A stretch of 39,542 nt of DNA from Gammaproteobacteria bacterium (GTDB taxonomy: Bacteria > Pseudomonadota > Gammaproteobacteria > Steroidobacterales > GCA-2729495): assembly GCA_013001905.1 (NCBI GenBank), contig JABDLC010000017.1, positions 1 through 39,542 of the forward strand, given 5' to 3'. Every line of letters begins with the position of its first letter. Positions within the stretch are counted from its first letter, which is position 1. This document shows, piece after piece, positions 15,911 through 25,038 of the stretch. The notes under the pieces are model-generated. The model saw only the letters and a program-made list of their open reading frames with translations, was not told where the DNA came from and did no database searches. The position numbers and the translations under genes were made by a program.

Positions 15911-16031
15911 GATGATGTCTCCATACAGTGTGTGATTTCGGCCAGGACAAGCCTGCCCTGAAGCGCACACCCTATAGACCCGCACAGTGCCCCTGAAGGC
16001 GCGTATGACGGCAATTCGCGGAGAAATCGTG

Positions 16032-17228
16032 CTAGCGCACCAAACTGGAGAAATTAAGCTGAACGGACGGCAGTACGCTTTCCCAGCCACGGCAACTCGG
16101 GCATTGCCACAGCAAATCACTGGACACATAGCCGCACTCGCGACACTGATAGCGATGACCCTTTGAAATAACGTTGGTCAGACCATTGCGGATACGCTCA
16201 AGTGCGGCGTTTTGCGCCTCGCTGTCGTCTGCCTGCAGACCGCTCATATCGACCAGGTTGGTGAGCACCGGGTCGCCGAGCACGAAGTCGCGCAGGCACC
16301 GCAGCGCTGTCTCGTTCACGATGCGCGGATCGTAGACGGCCGCGAGGCCGATCGCCCTGCCGGCCTGCGGGTCACTTTCCAGCAGCTTCTCGAGACTCTC
16401 GCTCAGATGCCCCTGCTCGCCCGTCTCACGGCAACTCTCAGCAAGATGCGGGACGACGGCGCCGATCAACTTTGGCGCCTTGTCCATGATCTGTCCGTAC
16501 AGCTCAATGGCCTGTTTATGCTCGCCGGATTGTCGCCGGATGTCAGCGCGCAGCAGCTGCGAACGCAAACTCGGGCTTGATGCCTTGTCAGCCTGATCGA
16601 GCAGTTTGTGGGCCAGCCCGGCTTCGCCGTCGGCGTAGGCACTTTCGGCAAGCTCGCAGTAGTAATGCGCAACCCGGCTTTCCTCAGCGGCGCGCGGATC
16701 GATGGACTCAAGCTCTTTAAAGCCCTTGACCGCATGCTCCCATTCCTGGGTTACCTCGTAGATACGCACCAGCTTACGACGCGCATAGATACCGTGATCT
16801 TCCGAATCGGTCAGCTGGCCAAACAGCTCCTCTGCACGGTCGAGCAGGCCGGCGCTCAGATAATCCTCGGCAAGTGAAACCATCGCCTGCTCGCGGTGCA
16901 TCGCGCCGATGTTTTCACGCGCAATGATGTTCTGATGCACTTTAATTGCCCGATCGATCTCGCCGCGCCGTCGGAACAGACTGCCCATTGCAAAGTGAGT
17001 CTCAAGCGTTTCGTCATCAACCTCGACCATTCGGGTGAAGACTTCGAGCGCCTGATCCGGCTTTTCTTCCAGCAAGTAGTTCAGGCCTTTGATGTAGTCT
17101 GCATTCAGACGACCAGCCGGCGTGCGATCGATACGCTCCTCGTCATCACCCGACACCGCGAAGTAATAACCCAGCGCGGCCGCAAGAAAAAACAGCCCGG
17201 CAAGTAAAAACGTGGATTCAGTCGGCAT
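16032..17228 (-). CDS. lapB: LapB (YciM), tetratricopeptide regulator of LPS synthesis
   Basis: Inner-membrane-anchored cytoplasmic protein of 398 residues that controls LPS synthesis by presenting LpxC to FtsH and acts as a scaffold for LPS assembly. It has an N-terminal membrane anchor (FLLAGLFFLAAALGYYFAV), a series of TPR helices (for example DQALEVFTRMVEVDDETLET) and a C-terminal rubredoxin-like metal site with two CxxC pairs (CREC and CPSC near residues 355-380). Length matches the E. coli protein (389). Its start overlaps the end of lapA by 11 bases, so the two are coupled. Confidence 0.95.
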   Translation of the reverse strand: MPTESTFLLAGLFFLAAALGYYFAVSGDDEERIDRTPAGRLNADYIKGLNYLLEEKPDQALEVFTRMVEVDDETLETHFAMGSLFRRRGEIDRAIKVHQNIIARENIGAMHREQAMVSLAEDYLSAGLLDRAEELFGQLTDSEDHGIYARRKLVRIYEVTQEWEHAVKGFKELESIDPRAAEESRVAHYYCELAESAYADGEAGLAHKLLDQADKASSPSLRSQLLRADIRRQSGEHKQAIELYGQIMDKAPKLIGAVVPHLAESCRETGEQGHLSESLEKLLESDPQAGRAIGLAAVYDPRIVNETALRCLRDFVLGDPVLTNLVDMSGLQADDSEAQNAALERIRNGLTNVISKGHRYQCRECGYVSSDLLWQCPSCRGWESVLPSVQLNFSSLVR

Positions 17229-17514
17229 CGTGAGTCGGCATACTGCGGAGTGACGATACTTCCGCCTCGGCGAGCTGCAGCGCTTTGCGCAGCTGGCGCC
17301 GCTCGGCCATCAGCTTAAGTGTCACTACACCTGCGCACAGCATGCCGAACAACCACCCGGCACCCAGAAACAGGATCAATGCCAGGGATTTCTGCAACTC
17401 AAATTCGGTGAACGCGAGATCAAGCGTCATCACGCCCGGATTGCTTGCAGCAAAGACGACAGCCGTCAGAAAGACGAACAGGACAATAAAAATGAATAAG
17501 ATATATCGCAGCAT
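17218..17514 (-). CDS. lapA: LapA (YciS), LPS assembly protein A, DUF1049 family
   Basis: Small inner-membrane protein of 98 residues with two membrane segments (YILFIFIVLFVFLTAVVFA and SLALILFLGAGWLFGMLCAG) and a short cytoplasmic coiled tail (AERRQLRKALQLAEAEV). It works with LapB in LPS assembly. The frame also allows an ATG at 17538, but the one at 17514 gives the normal family N-terminus (MLRYILFIF) and has GGTGG six bases upstream. The order ihfB-lapA-lapB is conserved in Gammaproteobacteria. Confidence 0.9.
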   Translation of the reverse strand: MLRYILFIFIVLFVFLTAVVFAASNPGVMTLDLAFTEFELQKSLALILFLGAGWLFGMLCAGVVTLKLMAERRQLRKALQLAEAEVSSLRSMPTHDAD

Positions 17515-17633
17515 CGCAAGCCACCCGTGAATGCTCACGGATGATTGTAATGCAATGTGCGCTGCTGGGTGCAGCCGATCTGCCCGGCTGCCCGGCTATT
17601 TGTGTGCGGGCCGCAGAGCGAGCCCGCAGCTAA

Positions 17634-17936
17634 TCAGCTCTTGATTGGCAGATCGCGGCTGGCGTTCACCCGCTCACGCAACTCTTTGCCCGGCTTGAAA
17701 TGCGGCACGTACTTGCCGGCCAGCGCGACTGCTTCACCCGTTTTCGGGTTGCGGCCCATGCGCGGCGGACGATAGTGCAGCGAGAAGCTACCGAAGCCAC
17801 GGATTTCAATACGGTCTCCCTGCGCCAGCGAGTTGCTCATTAGCTCCAGCAAATGCTTGACTGCCAATTCCACATCCTTGGCCGGCAGGTGTTTTTGTTT
17901 CCGTGCAATTACTTCGATCAGTTCTGACTTAGTCAT
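17634..17936 (-). CDS. ihfB: Integration host factor beta subunit
   Basis: 100-residue DNA-bending protein of the HU/IHF family, forming a heterodimer with IhfA. Signature: [20 protein letters not shown], with the conserved arm sequence RNPKTGEAV and Pro that intercalates DNA, and an N-terminus [14 protein letters not shown] typical of IhfB. It lies 81 bases after rpsA, as in E. coli and Pseudomonas, with a hairpin in between. It affects nucleoid structure and many promoters, possibly including the amyloid promoter nearby, but I did not identify an IHF site there. Confidence 0.97.
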   Translation of the reverse strand: MTKSELIEVIARKQKHLPAKDVELAVKHLLELMSNSLAQGDRIEIRGFGSFSLHYRPPRMGRNPKTGEAVALAGKYVPHFKPGKELRERVNASRDLPIKS

Positions 17937-17980
17937 GCAGGTGGTAACTCCCCAAATATAACGTTGTCAGCAATCAGACC

Positions 17981-18002
17981 GCCGGGGTGGGAAAACCCCG
18001 GC
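17981..18002 (-). terminator. Stable hairpin between rpsA and ihfB
   Basis: On the minus strand GCCGGGG, an eight-base loop, CCCCGGC. It lies 16 bases after the rpsA stop. No T-run follows, so it probably marks an RNA 3' end, a processing site or partial attenuation and not full termination. Confidence 0.4.
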
Positions 18003-18017
18003 TGCCCTGCTGTTTTC

Positions 18018-19700
18018 TTAAGACTCTTCGCCGTTGCCCATCTGCTCTTTAAGCAGATCACCCAGCGTCGTGCCACCCGAAGCCGCTTTGTCAGACTTGT
18101 AGCTCTGCACAGCTTCTGCCTCTTCGCGCTCTTCCTTCGCCTTAATAGACAGAGAAATCGCACGCGCTTTACGGTCAACACCGATAAAGCGGGCCTCAAT
18201 ATCGTCACCGGCTTTCAACACCGTCCGGGCATCTTCCACTCGTTCGCGCGAGAGTTCGGATGCGCGCAACTGGCCTTCGATGCCGTCACCAAGATCAATG
18301 GTCGCGCCGCGAGGCTCAACTTCTGTGACCGTGCCTTTGACGATGCTGCCCTTAGGATGCTCTGCCAGGAACGACGAGAGCGGATCCTGATCGAGCTGCT
18401 TGATGCCGAGTGAAATGCGCTCACGTTCAGGGTCAACAGCGAGAATCGTGGTCTCGACTTCTTCACCCTTCTTATAGTTGCGCACTGCCTCTTCACCTTC
18501 GAGGTCCCATGAAATATCACTCAGGTGCACCAGGCCATCGATGCCGCCCGGCAGGCCGATGAAGATACCGAAATCGGTGATCGACTTGATATTGCCGCTG
18601 ATGCTGTCGCCTTTCTTATGAGACACCGAAAACTCAGCCCACGGGTTGGAAATACACTGCTTAATGCCCAGTGAAATACGACGACGTTCTTCGTCGATTT
18701 CCAGCACCATGACTTCGACCTCATCACCCACGGAGACAATCTTGCTCGGGTTGACGTTTTTGTTGGTCCAGTCCATTTCCGATACGTGCACCAGGCCTTC
18801 CACACCCTCTTCGATCTCCACGAAACAGCCGTAATCAGCGATGTTCGTGACCTTACCGAAGATGCGGGTAGTCGGCGGATAGCGACGTGCGATTGCCTCC
18901 CACGGATCGGCACCCAACTGCTTGATGCCCAGCGATACGCGGTTCTTCTCGCGGTCAAAACGCAGCACTTTCACATCGATCTCGTCGCCGACGTTGACCA
19001 CTTCTGACGGATGCTTGACGCGTTTCCAGGCCATGTCGGTGATATGCAACAGACCATCGATACCGCCGAGATCCACAAATGCGCCGTAGTCGGTAAGGTT
19101 TTTGACCACACCTTTGACAGTGACGCCTTCCTGCAGGCTCTCGAGCAGCTTGTCGCGCTCTTCGCTGTATTCATCTTCGACAACTGCGCGACGGGATACG
19201 ACGACGTTGTTGCGCTTCTGATCGAGTTTGATGACCTTGAATTCCAGCGGCTTGCCTTCAAGGTATGAAGGATCACGCACCGGACGCACATCGACGAGCG
19301 AACCGGGAAGGAAGGCGCGCACAAAATCGATTTCGACTGTGAAGCCGCCCTTCACCCGACCGTTAATCACACCCTTGATGATCTCGCCTTGCTCGAATGC
19401 TTCTTCGAGGCGTATCCAGGTGCGGGCGCGTTTGGCACGTTCACGTGACAGGCGTGTCTCGCCGAATCCGTCTTCGACGGCATCCAGTGCAACTTCGACT
19501 TCATCGCCGACCTGCACTTCAATGTCGCCGTTCTCATCGCGGAACTGGCTGGTGGGAATGACTGCTTCAGATTTGAGACCGGCACTGACAATGACGACCT
19601 CAGGAGAAACTTCGATTACGTTACCGGTCAGAATAGTACCGGGTTTGATTTGACTGCTTGCGAGGCTCTGCTCGAACAGTTCAGCAAAATTTTCAGACAT
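18018..19700 (-). CDS. rpsA: 30S ribosomal protein S1
   Basis: 560 residues, six S1/OB-fold repeats, essential for recruiting mRNAs with weak ribosome sites and for unfolding leaders. The S1 signature recurs throughout: [60 protein letters not shown]. Length and N-terminus ([13 protein letters not shown]) match E. coli S1 (557). The leader lacks a Shine-Dalgarno sequence but has two hairpins, as known for autoregulated rpsA in this group. It is separated from cmk by a strong terminator. Confidence 0.98.
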   Translation of the reverse strand: MSENFAELFEQSLASSQIKPGTILTGNVIEVSPEVVIVSAGLKSEAVIPTSQFRDENGDIEVQVGDEVEVALDAVEDGFGETRLSRERAKRARTWIRLEEAFEQGEIIKGVINGRVKGGFTVEIDFVRAFLPGSLVDVRPVRDPSYLEGKPLEFKVIKLDQKRNNVVVSRRAVVEDEYSEERDKLLESLQEGVTVKGVVKNLTDYGAFVDLGGIDGLLHITDMAWKRVKHPSEVVNVGDEIDVKVLRFDREKNRVSLGIKQLGADPWEAIARRYPPTTRIFGKVTNIADYGCFVEIEEGVEGLVHVSEMDWTNKNVNPSKIVSVGDEVEVMVLEIDEERRRISLGIKQCISNPWAEFSVSHKKGDSISGNIKSITDFGIFIGLPGGIDGLVHLSDISWDLEGEEAVRNYKKGEEVETTILAVDPERERISLGIKQLDQDPLSSFLAEHPKGSIVKGTVTEVEPRGATIDLGDGIEGQLRASELSRERVEDARTVLKAGDDIEARFIGVDRKARAISLSIKAKEEREEAEAVQSYKSDKAASGGTTLGDLLKEQMGNGEES

Positions 19701-19710
19701 TAGTTAACAA

Positions 19711-19759
19711 CCGCTTGCGCGGACCTATTGACTGCTCCCGAAAAAAACTCAAGGCAGTC
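19711..19759 (-). promoter_or_regulatory. Structured rpsA leader without Shine-Dalgarno (candidate S1 autoregulatory element)
   Basis: Minus strand: a GACTGC...GCAGTC stem (19759-19730) whose loop contains CGGGA, then CCGC-GCAA-GCGG (19722-19711), a stem closed by a GNRA tetraloop, ending ten bases before the ATG at 19700. No purine-rich ribosome site is present. In E. coli the rpsA start region is likewise a row of hairpins with no strong Shine-Dalgarno, repressed by free S1. Confidence 0.5.
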
Positions 19760-19766
19760 GGCTAAT

Positions 19767-19798
19767 AAAAAAAACCGGCTGGCATTGCTGCCGACCGG
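19767..19798 (-). terminator. Rho-independent terminator between cmk and rpsA
   Basis: Minus strand: CCGGTCGGCA, loop GCAA, TGCCAGCCGG, then eight T. The stem has one mismatch and one G-T pair, with a GNRA tetraloop and a full T-run. It should separate the aromatic/serine operon from rpsA, which then needs its own promoter downstream of 19767. Confidence 0.9.
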
Positions 19799-19840
19799 AC
19801 CTGTTTCCTGCGTTTGTCTCTCCGACTGCACAGCCAATGG

Positions 19841-20542
19841 CTACGCGTTGGGAAAGACCTCCGCCACCCAGAGCATGACCTGATCGACCACACCCTGAAT
19901 ATCGAGATTCGTGGAATCGAGCACCCGGGCATCATCCGTTGCCCTGAGCGGGGCGACCGCACGCTCGGAATCCCGGCGGTCACGCTCCTCCATGTCCCTC
20001 GAAAGGGCGGGCAGACTAACATCCATTCCCTTGTCTTTCAACTGCTTATAGCGCCTCCGGGCCCGTTCCGCGACGCTTGCGGTGAGGAAGATTTTGAGGC
20101 CCGCATCCGGGAAAACGACCGACCCCATGTCGCGGCCGTCGGCGACCAGGCCGGGCGGCTCGGCAAACGCGCGCTGGCGGTCTATCAGGGCATCACGAAC
20201 CGCTGAATCCCTTGCCACTATTGACGCTGAGCGCCCCGCCTCTTCCGTGCGAATCGCGTCACTGACGTCCGATCCGGACAAAATCACGCGCACGCCACTG
20301 TCAGATTGCACGAATTGCACATCCAACTCGCGCGCAATTGCCGCAACGTCCTGACTCGATTCGAGATTTATATCCTGCTGCAATGCGGCGTATGCCGTGA
20401 TGCGGTACAAAGATCCGCTGTCGAGCAGGTGCCAGCCAAGCCGGTCGGCGACCTCCTTCGCAACGGTGCCCTTGCCCGCACCACCGGGGCCGTCGACGGC
20501 AAGCACCGGCACCGGCGTTCCCCTGTTGCCCGTGTCAGTCAC
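19841..20542 (-). CDS. cmk: Cytidylate kinase
   Basis: 233-residue cytoplasmic kinase that phosphorylates CMP and dCMP with ATP. P-loop VDGPGGAGKGTVAKEVA near residue 16, the HLLDSGSLYR substrate motif and DGRDMGSVVFPDA are diagnostic. The start is a GTG that overlaps the end of aroA by eight bases (GTGACTGA), so translation is coupled. The order aroA-cmk-rpsA is conserved in Gammaproteobacteria. Confidence 0.97.
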   Translation of the reverse strand: MTDTGNRGTPVPVLAVDGPGGAGKGTVAKEVADRLGWHLLDSGSLYRITAYAALQQDINLESSQDVAAIARELDVQFVQSDSGVRVILSGSDVSDAIRTEEAGRSASIVARDSAVRDALIDRQRAFAEPPGLVADGRDMGSVVFPDAGLKIFLTASVAERARRRYKQLKDKGMDVSLPALSRDMEERDRRDSERAVAPLRATDDARVLDSTNLDIQGVVDQVMLWVAEVFPNA

Positions 20543-21851
20543 GCCCGAACTCCGTCAAGCGCAATCCGAGTGATTGCATGAGCGGGACAAAACCGGGGAA
20601 CGACGTGGCAATGTTTTCGGTATCACGAATTGTGACCGGGGCGCTCGCCGCGCCGGCAGCAATGCAAAATGCCATCGCGATCCGATGGTCATCAGCGCTC
20701 TCGACCGTGCCACCGTGCAATGGCCCGCCACTGATGCGCGCACCGTCAGATCGCTCTTCAACACTCGCACCCAGCGCCTGCAAACCCTGCACCATGAGCG
20801 CAATACGATCGCTTTCTTTGTGCCGCAACTCTTCAGCACCCGACACGACCGTGTCGCCCTCGGCGCACGCGGCCAGCGCAAAAATCAACGGCAGTTCATC
20901 TATAGCGAGCGGTATCAGTTCCGCGGGAATGTCGGCACCGCGCAACGCCGACGGGCGGGCAACCAGTGTCGCTACCGGTTCGTCACCCAGCCGGCTCTCT
21001 TCGCGAATGCTGATATCGGCACCCATCAGCTTAAGAATATCGAGCACGCCCGTGCGGGTCGGATTGATCCCGACATTGACGACGACAACCTCCCCGGAAC
21101 GTGCGAGACAGCCCGCCCCGAGTGCGAACGCCGCAGACGATAAATCACCGGGCACCTGCACATCACACGCACTCAGCGTCGCCGGACCGGTCAGCGACGC
21201 GGTGAGCTCACCGCTGCTGACAGGCACGCCGAAGGTACGCAGCATGCGTTCCGTGTGATCGCGGGTGATGCCAGGCTCAACGACTGTCGTCGTGCCGTCT
21301 GCATACAAGCCGGCCAACAGGATGGCCGATTTTACCTGCGCGCTTGCCACCGGACTGACGTACTCAATCGGCTTCAGCGGAGTGCTGCCACCTACAGTGA
21401 GCGGCGCACGGCCGTCCGTCGTTGTCACCGTGGCGCCCATGTCCCGCAGCGGCCCCGCAATACGCTCCATCGGCCGCGACCGCAGTGAATCGTCACCGGT
21501 TAACTCGCTGCTGAACGACTGACCTGCCAACAGACCGGCGAGCAGCCGCAGACCGGTGCCGCTATTACCCATATCAAGTGCATGGGCTGCCTGCCGCAGT
21601 CCGTTCATGCCGACACCCGCAATCGTGACGGTACCGTCCGTCGCGGTATCAATTCGCACACCCAGTGCCTGCATGGCCGCCATCGTCGCGAGACAGTCTT
21701 CTCCTGCGAGAAAGCCTTTCACAGTGGTCGTGCCATCAGCGAGCGCACCGAACATCAACGAGCGATGCGAAATCGACTTGTCACCCGGCACCGCGACAGT
21801 GCCGCCGGTCGCCCTACCCGGGCTGGCCTCGATGTATTGCTTAGCTGCCAT
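20535..21851 (-). CDS. aroA: 3-phosphoshikimate 1-carboxyvinyltransferase (EPSP synthase)
   Basis: 438 residues; joins PEP to shikimate-3-phosphate in the chorismate pathway. Motifs: PGDKSISHRSLMFGALADG near the N-terminus, GNSGTGLRLLAGLL (PEP and glyphosate site), SRPMERIAGPL, and the C-terminal ELRHKESDRI with the catalytic Glu and Lys/Asp region. The active-site stretch GNSGTGLR differs from the E. coli GNAGTAMR form. The ATG at 21851 overlaps the end of hisC by 11 bases; a TTG two codons earlier is possible. In Pseudomonas aroA is fused to tyrA, and here no tyrA part is present. Confidence 0.97.
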   Translation of the reverse strand: MAAKQYIEASPGRATGGTVAVPGDKSISHRSLMFGALADGTTTVKGFLAGEDCLATMAAMQALGVRIDTATDGTVTIAGVGMNGLRQAAHALDMGNSGTGLRLLAGLLAGQSFSSELTGDDSLRSRPMERIAGPLRDMGATVTTTDGRAPLTVGGSTPLKPIEYVSPVASAQVKSAILLAGLYADGTTTVVEPGITRDHTERMLRTFGVPVSSGELTASLTGPATLSACDVQVPGDLSSAAFALGAGCLARSGEVVVVNVGINPTRTGVLDILKLMGADISIREESRLGDEPVATLVARPSALRGADIPAELIPLAIDELPLIFALAACAEGDTVVSGAEELRHKESDRIALMVQGLQALGASVEERSDGARISGGPLHGGTVESADDHRIAMAFCIAAGAASAPVTIRDTENIATSFPGFVPLMQSLGLRLTEFGRD

Positions 21852-22983
21852 CAGCAAAACTCTGCAGCTCGGTCAGCAAGCGTACGTTTTCAGCAGGAGT
21901 TCCCACAGTCATCCTCAGGTATTGCGGCAAACCGTAGTTTGCAACCGGGCGCACGATAACACCACGACGCAGCAGAAATTCATTGACCGTCGCCGCTCGT
22001 TCGGCACTCGAGAAATCAACCAGAATGAAATTGCCTCGTGACGGGACGATGGTCAGCCCGAGCGCGCCCAATTCCGACTCGAGCCGCGCCCTCTCAACGA
22101 TGTTCTGCGCAACACCGTCAGCAATCCAAGACTGATCACCCAGCGCCGCGATGGCAGCAGTTTGTGCGAGGCTGTTGACGTTGAAGGGCTGGCGCACCCG
22201 GTTCAGCAATCCCGCGACGGCCGGCGAACTGATGCTGTAGCCGATGCGCAGCCCCGCCAATGCATAGGCTTTTGAGAACGTGCGCACGATGACCAGATTG
22301 TCGAATTCGTTGAGCCAGTCCAGTGTGTCGTGATCGTCCGGCTGACGCGCATACTCAAGGTAGGCCTCGTCCAGCACCACAATGACGTCAGACGGAAGAC
22401 CGGCGATAAATTTTTTCAGCGCGGGTTGTTCCAGCCAGGTGCCCGTGGGATTGTTCGGATTGGCGATAAACACAAGTCGCACCTGCTCATCGACCAACGC
22501 CTGCATGGCATCGAGATCGTGGCCCAGCGGCTGCTCGTCATCGACCGGGCGGGACGCAGCAATGCGTGCTTCAGCACCGCAGGCCTGCACGGCGAGCCGG
22601 TACACCACAAACGAGTACTGGTCGTACACGGCGGCATGACCGGGTGTCAGGAAGGTCTCGGCCAGCAGCACCAGGATGTCGTTCGACCCGTTTCCCAGTG
22701 TTAGTTGTTGCGGCTGTATCCGCAGGTGCGCAGCCAGTACATCACGCAACGCAAACGCAGCACCGTCCGGATAGCGCTCGATGCCTGCCGCAGCGTCAGC
22801 TAACGCGGCGCGGACCGCCGGCGACGGGCCCGCCGGGTTCTCGTTGGACGCAAGCTTCACCGCGTTGCGTATACCGTATTCGCGCTCCAGATCTGCCGCG
22901 GGTTTGCCCGGCTCATAGGGCGCCAAACCAGCGATTCCCGGCGCCGCCAACTGCAGAAAACGATGCGTGTTATCGACGGACAT
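21841..22983 (-). CDS. hisC: Histidinol-phosphate aminotransferase
   Basis: 380-residue PLP enzyme of class II aminotransferases. It converts imidazole acetol-phosphate to histidinol phosphate and, in this aromatic context (hisC2 of pseudomonads), often also transaminates aromatic keto acids or prephenate. Motifs: VKLASNENPAGPSP at the N-terminus, IANPNNPTGTW, and the PLP lysine in RTFSKAYALAGLRIGY. It lies 11 bases after pheA and overlaps aroA. Confidence 0.95.
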   Translation of the reverse strand: MSVDNTHRFLQLAAPGIAGLAPYEPGKPAADLEREYGIRNAVKLASNENPAGPSPAVRAALADAAAGIERYPDGAAFALRDVLAAHLRIQPQQLTLGNGSNDILVLLAETFLTPGHAAVYDQYSFVVYRLAVQACGAEARIAASRPVDDEQPLGHDLDAMQALVDEQVRLVFIANPNNPTGTWLEQPALKKFIAGLPSDVIVVLDEAYLEYARQPDDHDTLDWLNEFDNLVIVRTFSKAYALAGLRIGYSISSPAVAGLLNRVRQPFNVNSLAQTAAIAALGDQSWIADGVAQNIVERARLESELGALGLTIVPSRGNFILVDFSSAERAATVNEFLLRRGVIVRPVANYGLPQYLRMTVGTPAENVRLLTELQSFADGS

Positions 22984-22994
22984 CGCCCTGCGAG

Positions 22995-23813
22995 TCAGAC
23001 CACTGCCTTCGGGTACGAACCCAGAATGCGGAACAGCTGCGCGTTTTGCTTAAGATGGGCAAGTGCATTGGCGATTGCCGGATCGTCAGCATGGCCGTCG
23101 ATGTCGATGAAAAACACGTAGTGCCATTTACGCTGCTGTGAGGGCCGTGACTCAATCCGCGTCATGTTGACGTTGTCCTCGGCCAGCGGCTCAAGCAACT
23201 TATACAGTGCTCCGGCACCCTCGGTGTCGGATGCAGACACCAGCAAGGTGGTGCGATCGTCGCCACTGGCGGCCACACGGTCGCGGCCGATAACGAAGAA
23301 GCGTGTGGTGTTATCGGAACGGTCTTCAATGCCCTGCTCAAGTATGTTCAGGCCGTAAACGCTGGCGGCCGCATCACCGGCAATGGCAGCAGTGCCTGAT
23401 TCAGCCGCGGCCCGGCGAGCACCGTCCGCATTGCTGGATGCCGGCACCAGCTCCGCGTTCGGCAGATGCTCGCGCAACCAGTCACGACACTGCGCCAGAG
23501 CCTGCGGATGAGCTGAGATGCGCTGTATCGGCTCTAGAGTGTCCATCGCGCCGAGCAGATGATGGCGGATACGCAGCTCGATTTCGGCACAAATACACAA
23601 CGGCGACGACATGAACATGTCGAGGGTGTGATTGACGGTACCCTCGGTTGAGTTCTCGATGGGCACAATGCCGAAGTCCGCGGCGCCGGATTCGACTTCA
23701 CGGAACACATCCTCGATGGTCACCAGCGGCACGCCTTCCACCGCCGCGCCAAAGTGCTTCTCGACGGCGGACTGAGTGTAGGTCCCCTCCGGGCCCAGAT
23801 AACCGATTTTCAT
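22995..23813 (-). CDS. pheA: Prephenate dehydratase, monofunctional (no chorismate mutase domain)
   Basis: 272 residues; converts prephenate to phenylpyruvate for phenylalanine. The catalytic domain starts at residue 1 (MKIGYLGPEGTYTQSAVEKH), has DFGIVPIENSTEGTVNHTLD and the catalytic NTTRFFVIG, and ends in an ACT regulatory domain with GALYKLLEPLAEDNVNMTRI and ESRPS, the phenylalanine-binding part. Most Gammaproteobacteria have an N-terminal AroQ chorismate mutase of about 90 residues; serA ends only 28 bases upstream, so it is absent here. A separate mutase must exist elsewhere. Confidence 0.95.
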   Translation of the reverse strand: MKIGYLGPEGTYTQSAVEKHFGAAVEGVPLVTIEDVFREVESGAADFGIVPIENSTEGTVNHTLDMFMSSPLCICAEIELRIRHHLLGAMDTLEPIQRISAHPQALAQCRDWLREHLPNAELVPASSNADGARRAAAESGTAAIAGDAAASVYGLNILEQGIEDRSDNTTRFFVIGRDRVAASGDDRTTLLVSASDTEGAGALYKLLEPLAEDNVNMTRIESRPSQQRKWHYVFFIDIDGHADDPAIANALAHLKQNAQLFRILGSYPKAVV

Positions 23814-23841
23814 CAGCTCGCCCTATGCTTGATGCGGGTTC

Positions 23842-25020
23842 TCAGCTGGCCAGACCGAGATTACGCACCTTAATGACGCCTTCGATTGCGGCGATCTGAC
23901 TCACGATATCGTCAGACACTTCACCATTCACTTCAACGATGGTGTAAGCAATATCGCCGAGCGACTTGTTGAGCAGATCCTCAATGTTCAGGTTGGCCTC
24001 TGCCAGGCAGGTCGAAATCTGGCCCACCATGTTGGGCACATTTTTGTTGGCGATCGTCAGGCGGTAAGAGCCCGACTTGCGCGGCAAAATCGCTTCGGGG
24101 AAATTCACGGAATTCTTGATATTGCCGTGCTGCAGATACTCTTTCACCTGCTCGGCTACCATGATCGCACAATTAATTTCCGCCTCATGCGTCGATGCAC
24201 CGAGATGCGGCAATGTGATGACCTTCTCGTGCCCGATCACCTGGCGCGTTGGAAAGTCGGTCACATAGGCACCCAGATGACCGGCGTCGAGACTCTCAAG
24301 CACCGCGGTTTCATCAACGATGGGATCACGCGCGAAGTTCAGGATCACCGCATTCTTGGGCATGCTCGCAATACCGGCTTTGCTGATCAGACCGCGTGTT
24401 GCATCGAGCAACGGCACGTGCAGCGACACCATGTCAGAGCGTGACAGCAAGTCTTCCAGACTGCGCGCCTGTTCCACGCCGGAGTCCAGCTGCCAGGCGC
24501 GCTCGACACTGATCATTGCATCGTAGCCAATGACTTTCATGCCAAGACTCTGCGCCGCGTTCGCAACCTGCACACCGATGGCGCCCAGACCAACCACACC
24601 CAGCGTACGCCCAGGCAACTCGTAACCGACATACTGTTTTTTACCAGCCTCGACTTTCTTCGACAGCGCGTCACCGTCGCCCTCGATGTTTTGCGTGTAA
24701 TCCCACGCCGCAGCCAGATTACGCGCCGCCATCAGCATGCCACCGATCACGAGCTCCTTGACCGCATTCGCATTGGCGCCGGGTGCGTTGAACACGACGA
24801 CCCCAAGATCAGCGAGCCTGTCGAGCGGAATATTGTTGACGCCCGCGCCCGCACGACCGACGGCCTCCAGATTCGGGCCGAAATCCATGTCGTGCATCTT
24901 GAATGAGCGCACCAGGATCGCATCCGGATTTTCTACGTCGTCGCCGACGGTAAATTCAGCGCTTGGCAGACGCGTCAGGCCTTCTGCAGAAATATTGTTC
25001 AGTGTTTGAATTTTGTACAT
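23842..25020 (-). CDS. serA: D-3-phosphoglycerate dehydrogenase with ACT domain
   Basis: 392 residues; oxidises 3-phosphoglycerate, first step of serine synthesis. NAD fold GVVGLGAIGVQVANAAQSLG, catalytic His in LPHLGASTHEAE, and a C-terminal ACT domain (MVGQISTCLAEANLNIEDL) for serine feedback. The usual NxARGxxVDE loop reads NFARDPIVDE, with Gly replaced by Asp. It follows serC by 18 bases, so the first two enzymes of serine synthesis are co-transcribed. Pseudomonads have serA elsewhere, so its presence here is a lineage marker. Confidence 0.93.
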   Translation of the reverse strand: MYKIQTLNNISAEGLTRLPSAEFTVGDDVENPDAILVRSFKMHDMDFGPNLEAVGRAGAGVNNIPLDRLADLGVVVFNAPGANANAVKELVIGGMLMAARNLAAAWDYTQNIEGDGDALSKKVEAGKKQYVGYELPGRTLGVVGLGAIGVQVANAAQSLGMKVIGYDAMISVERAWQLDSGVEQARSLEDLLSRSDMVSLHVPLLDATRGLISKAGIASMPKNAVILNFARDPIVDETAVLESLDAGHLGAYVTDFPTRQVIGHEKVITLPHLGASTHEAEINCAIMVAEQVKEYLQHGNIKNSVNFPEAILPRKSGSYRLTIANKNVPNMVGQISTCLAEANLNIEDLLNKSLGDIAYTIVEVNGEVSDDIVSQIAAIEGVIKVRNLGLAS

Positions 25021-25038
25021 CGTTGCTAATCCGTTTGC

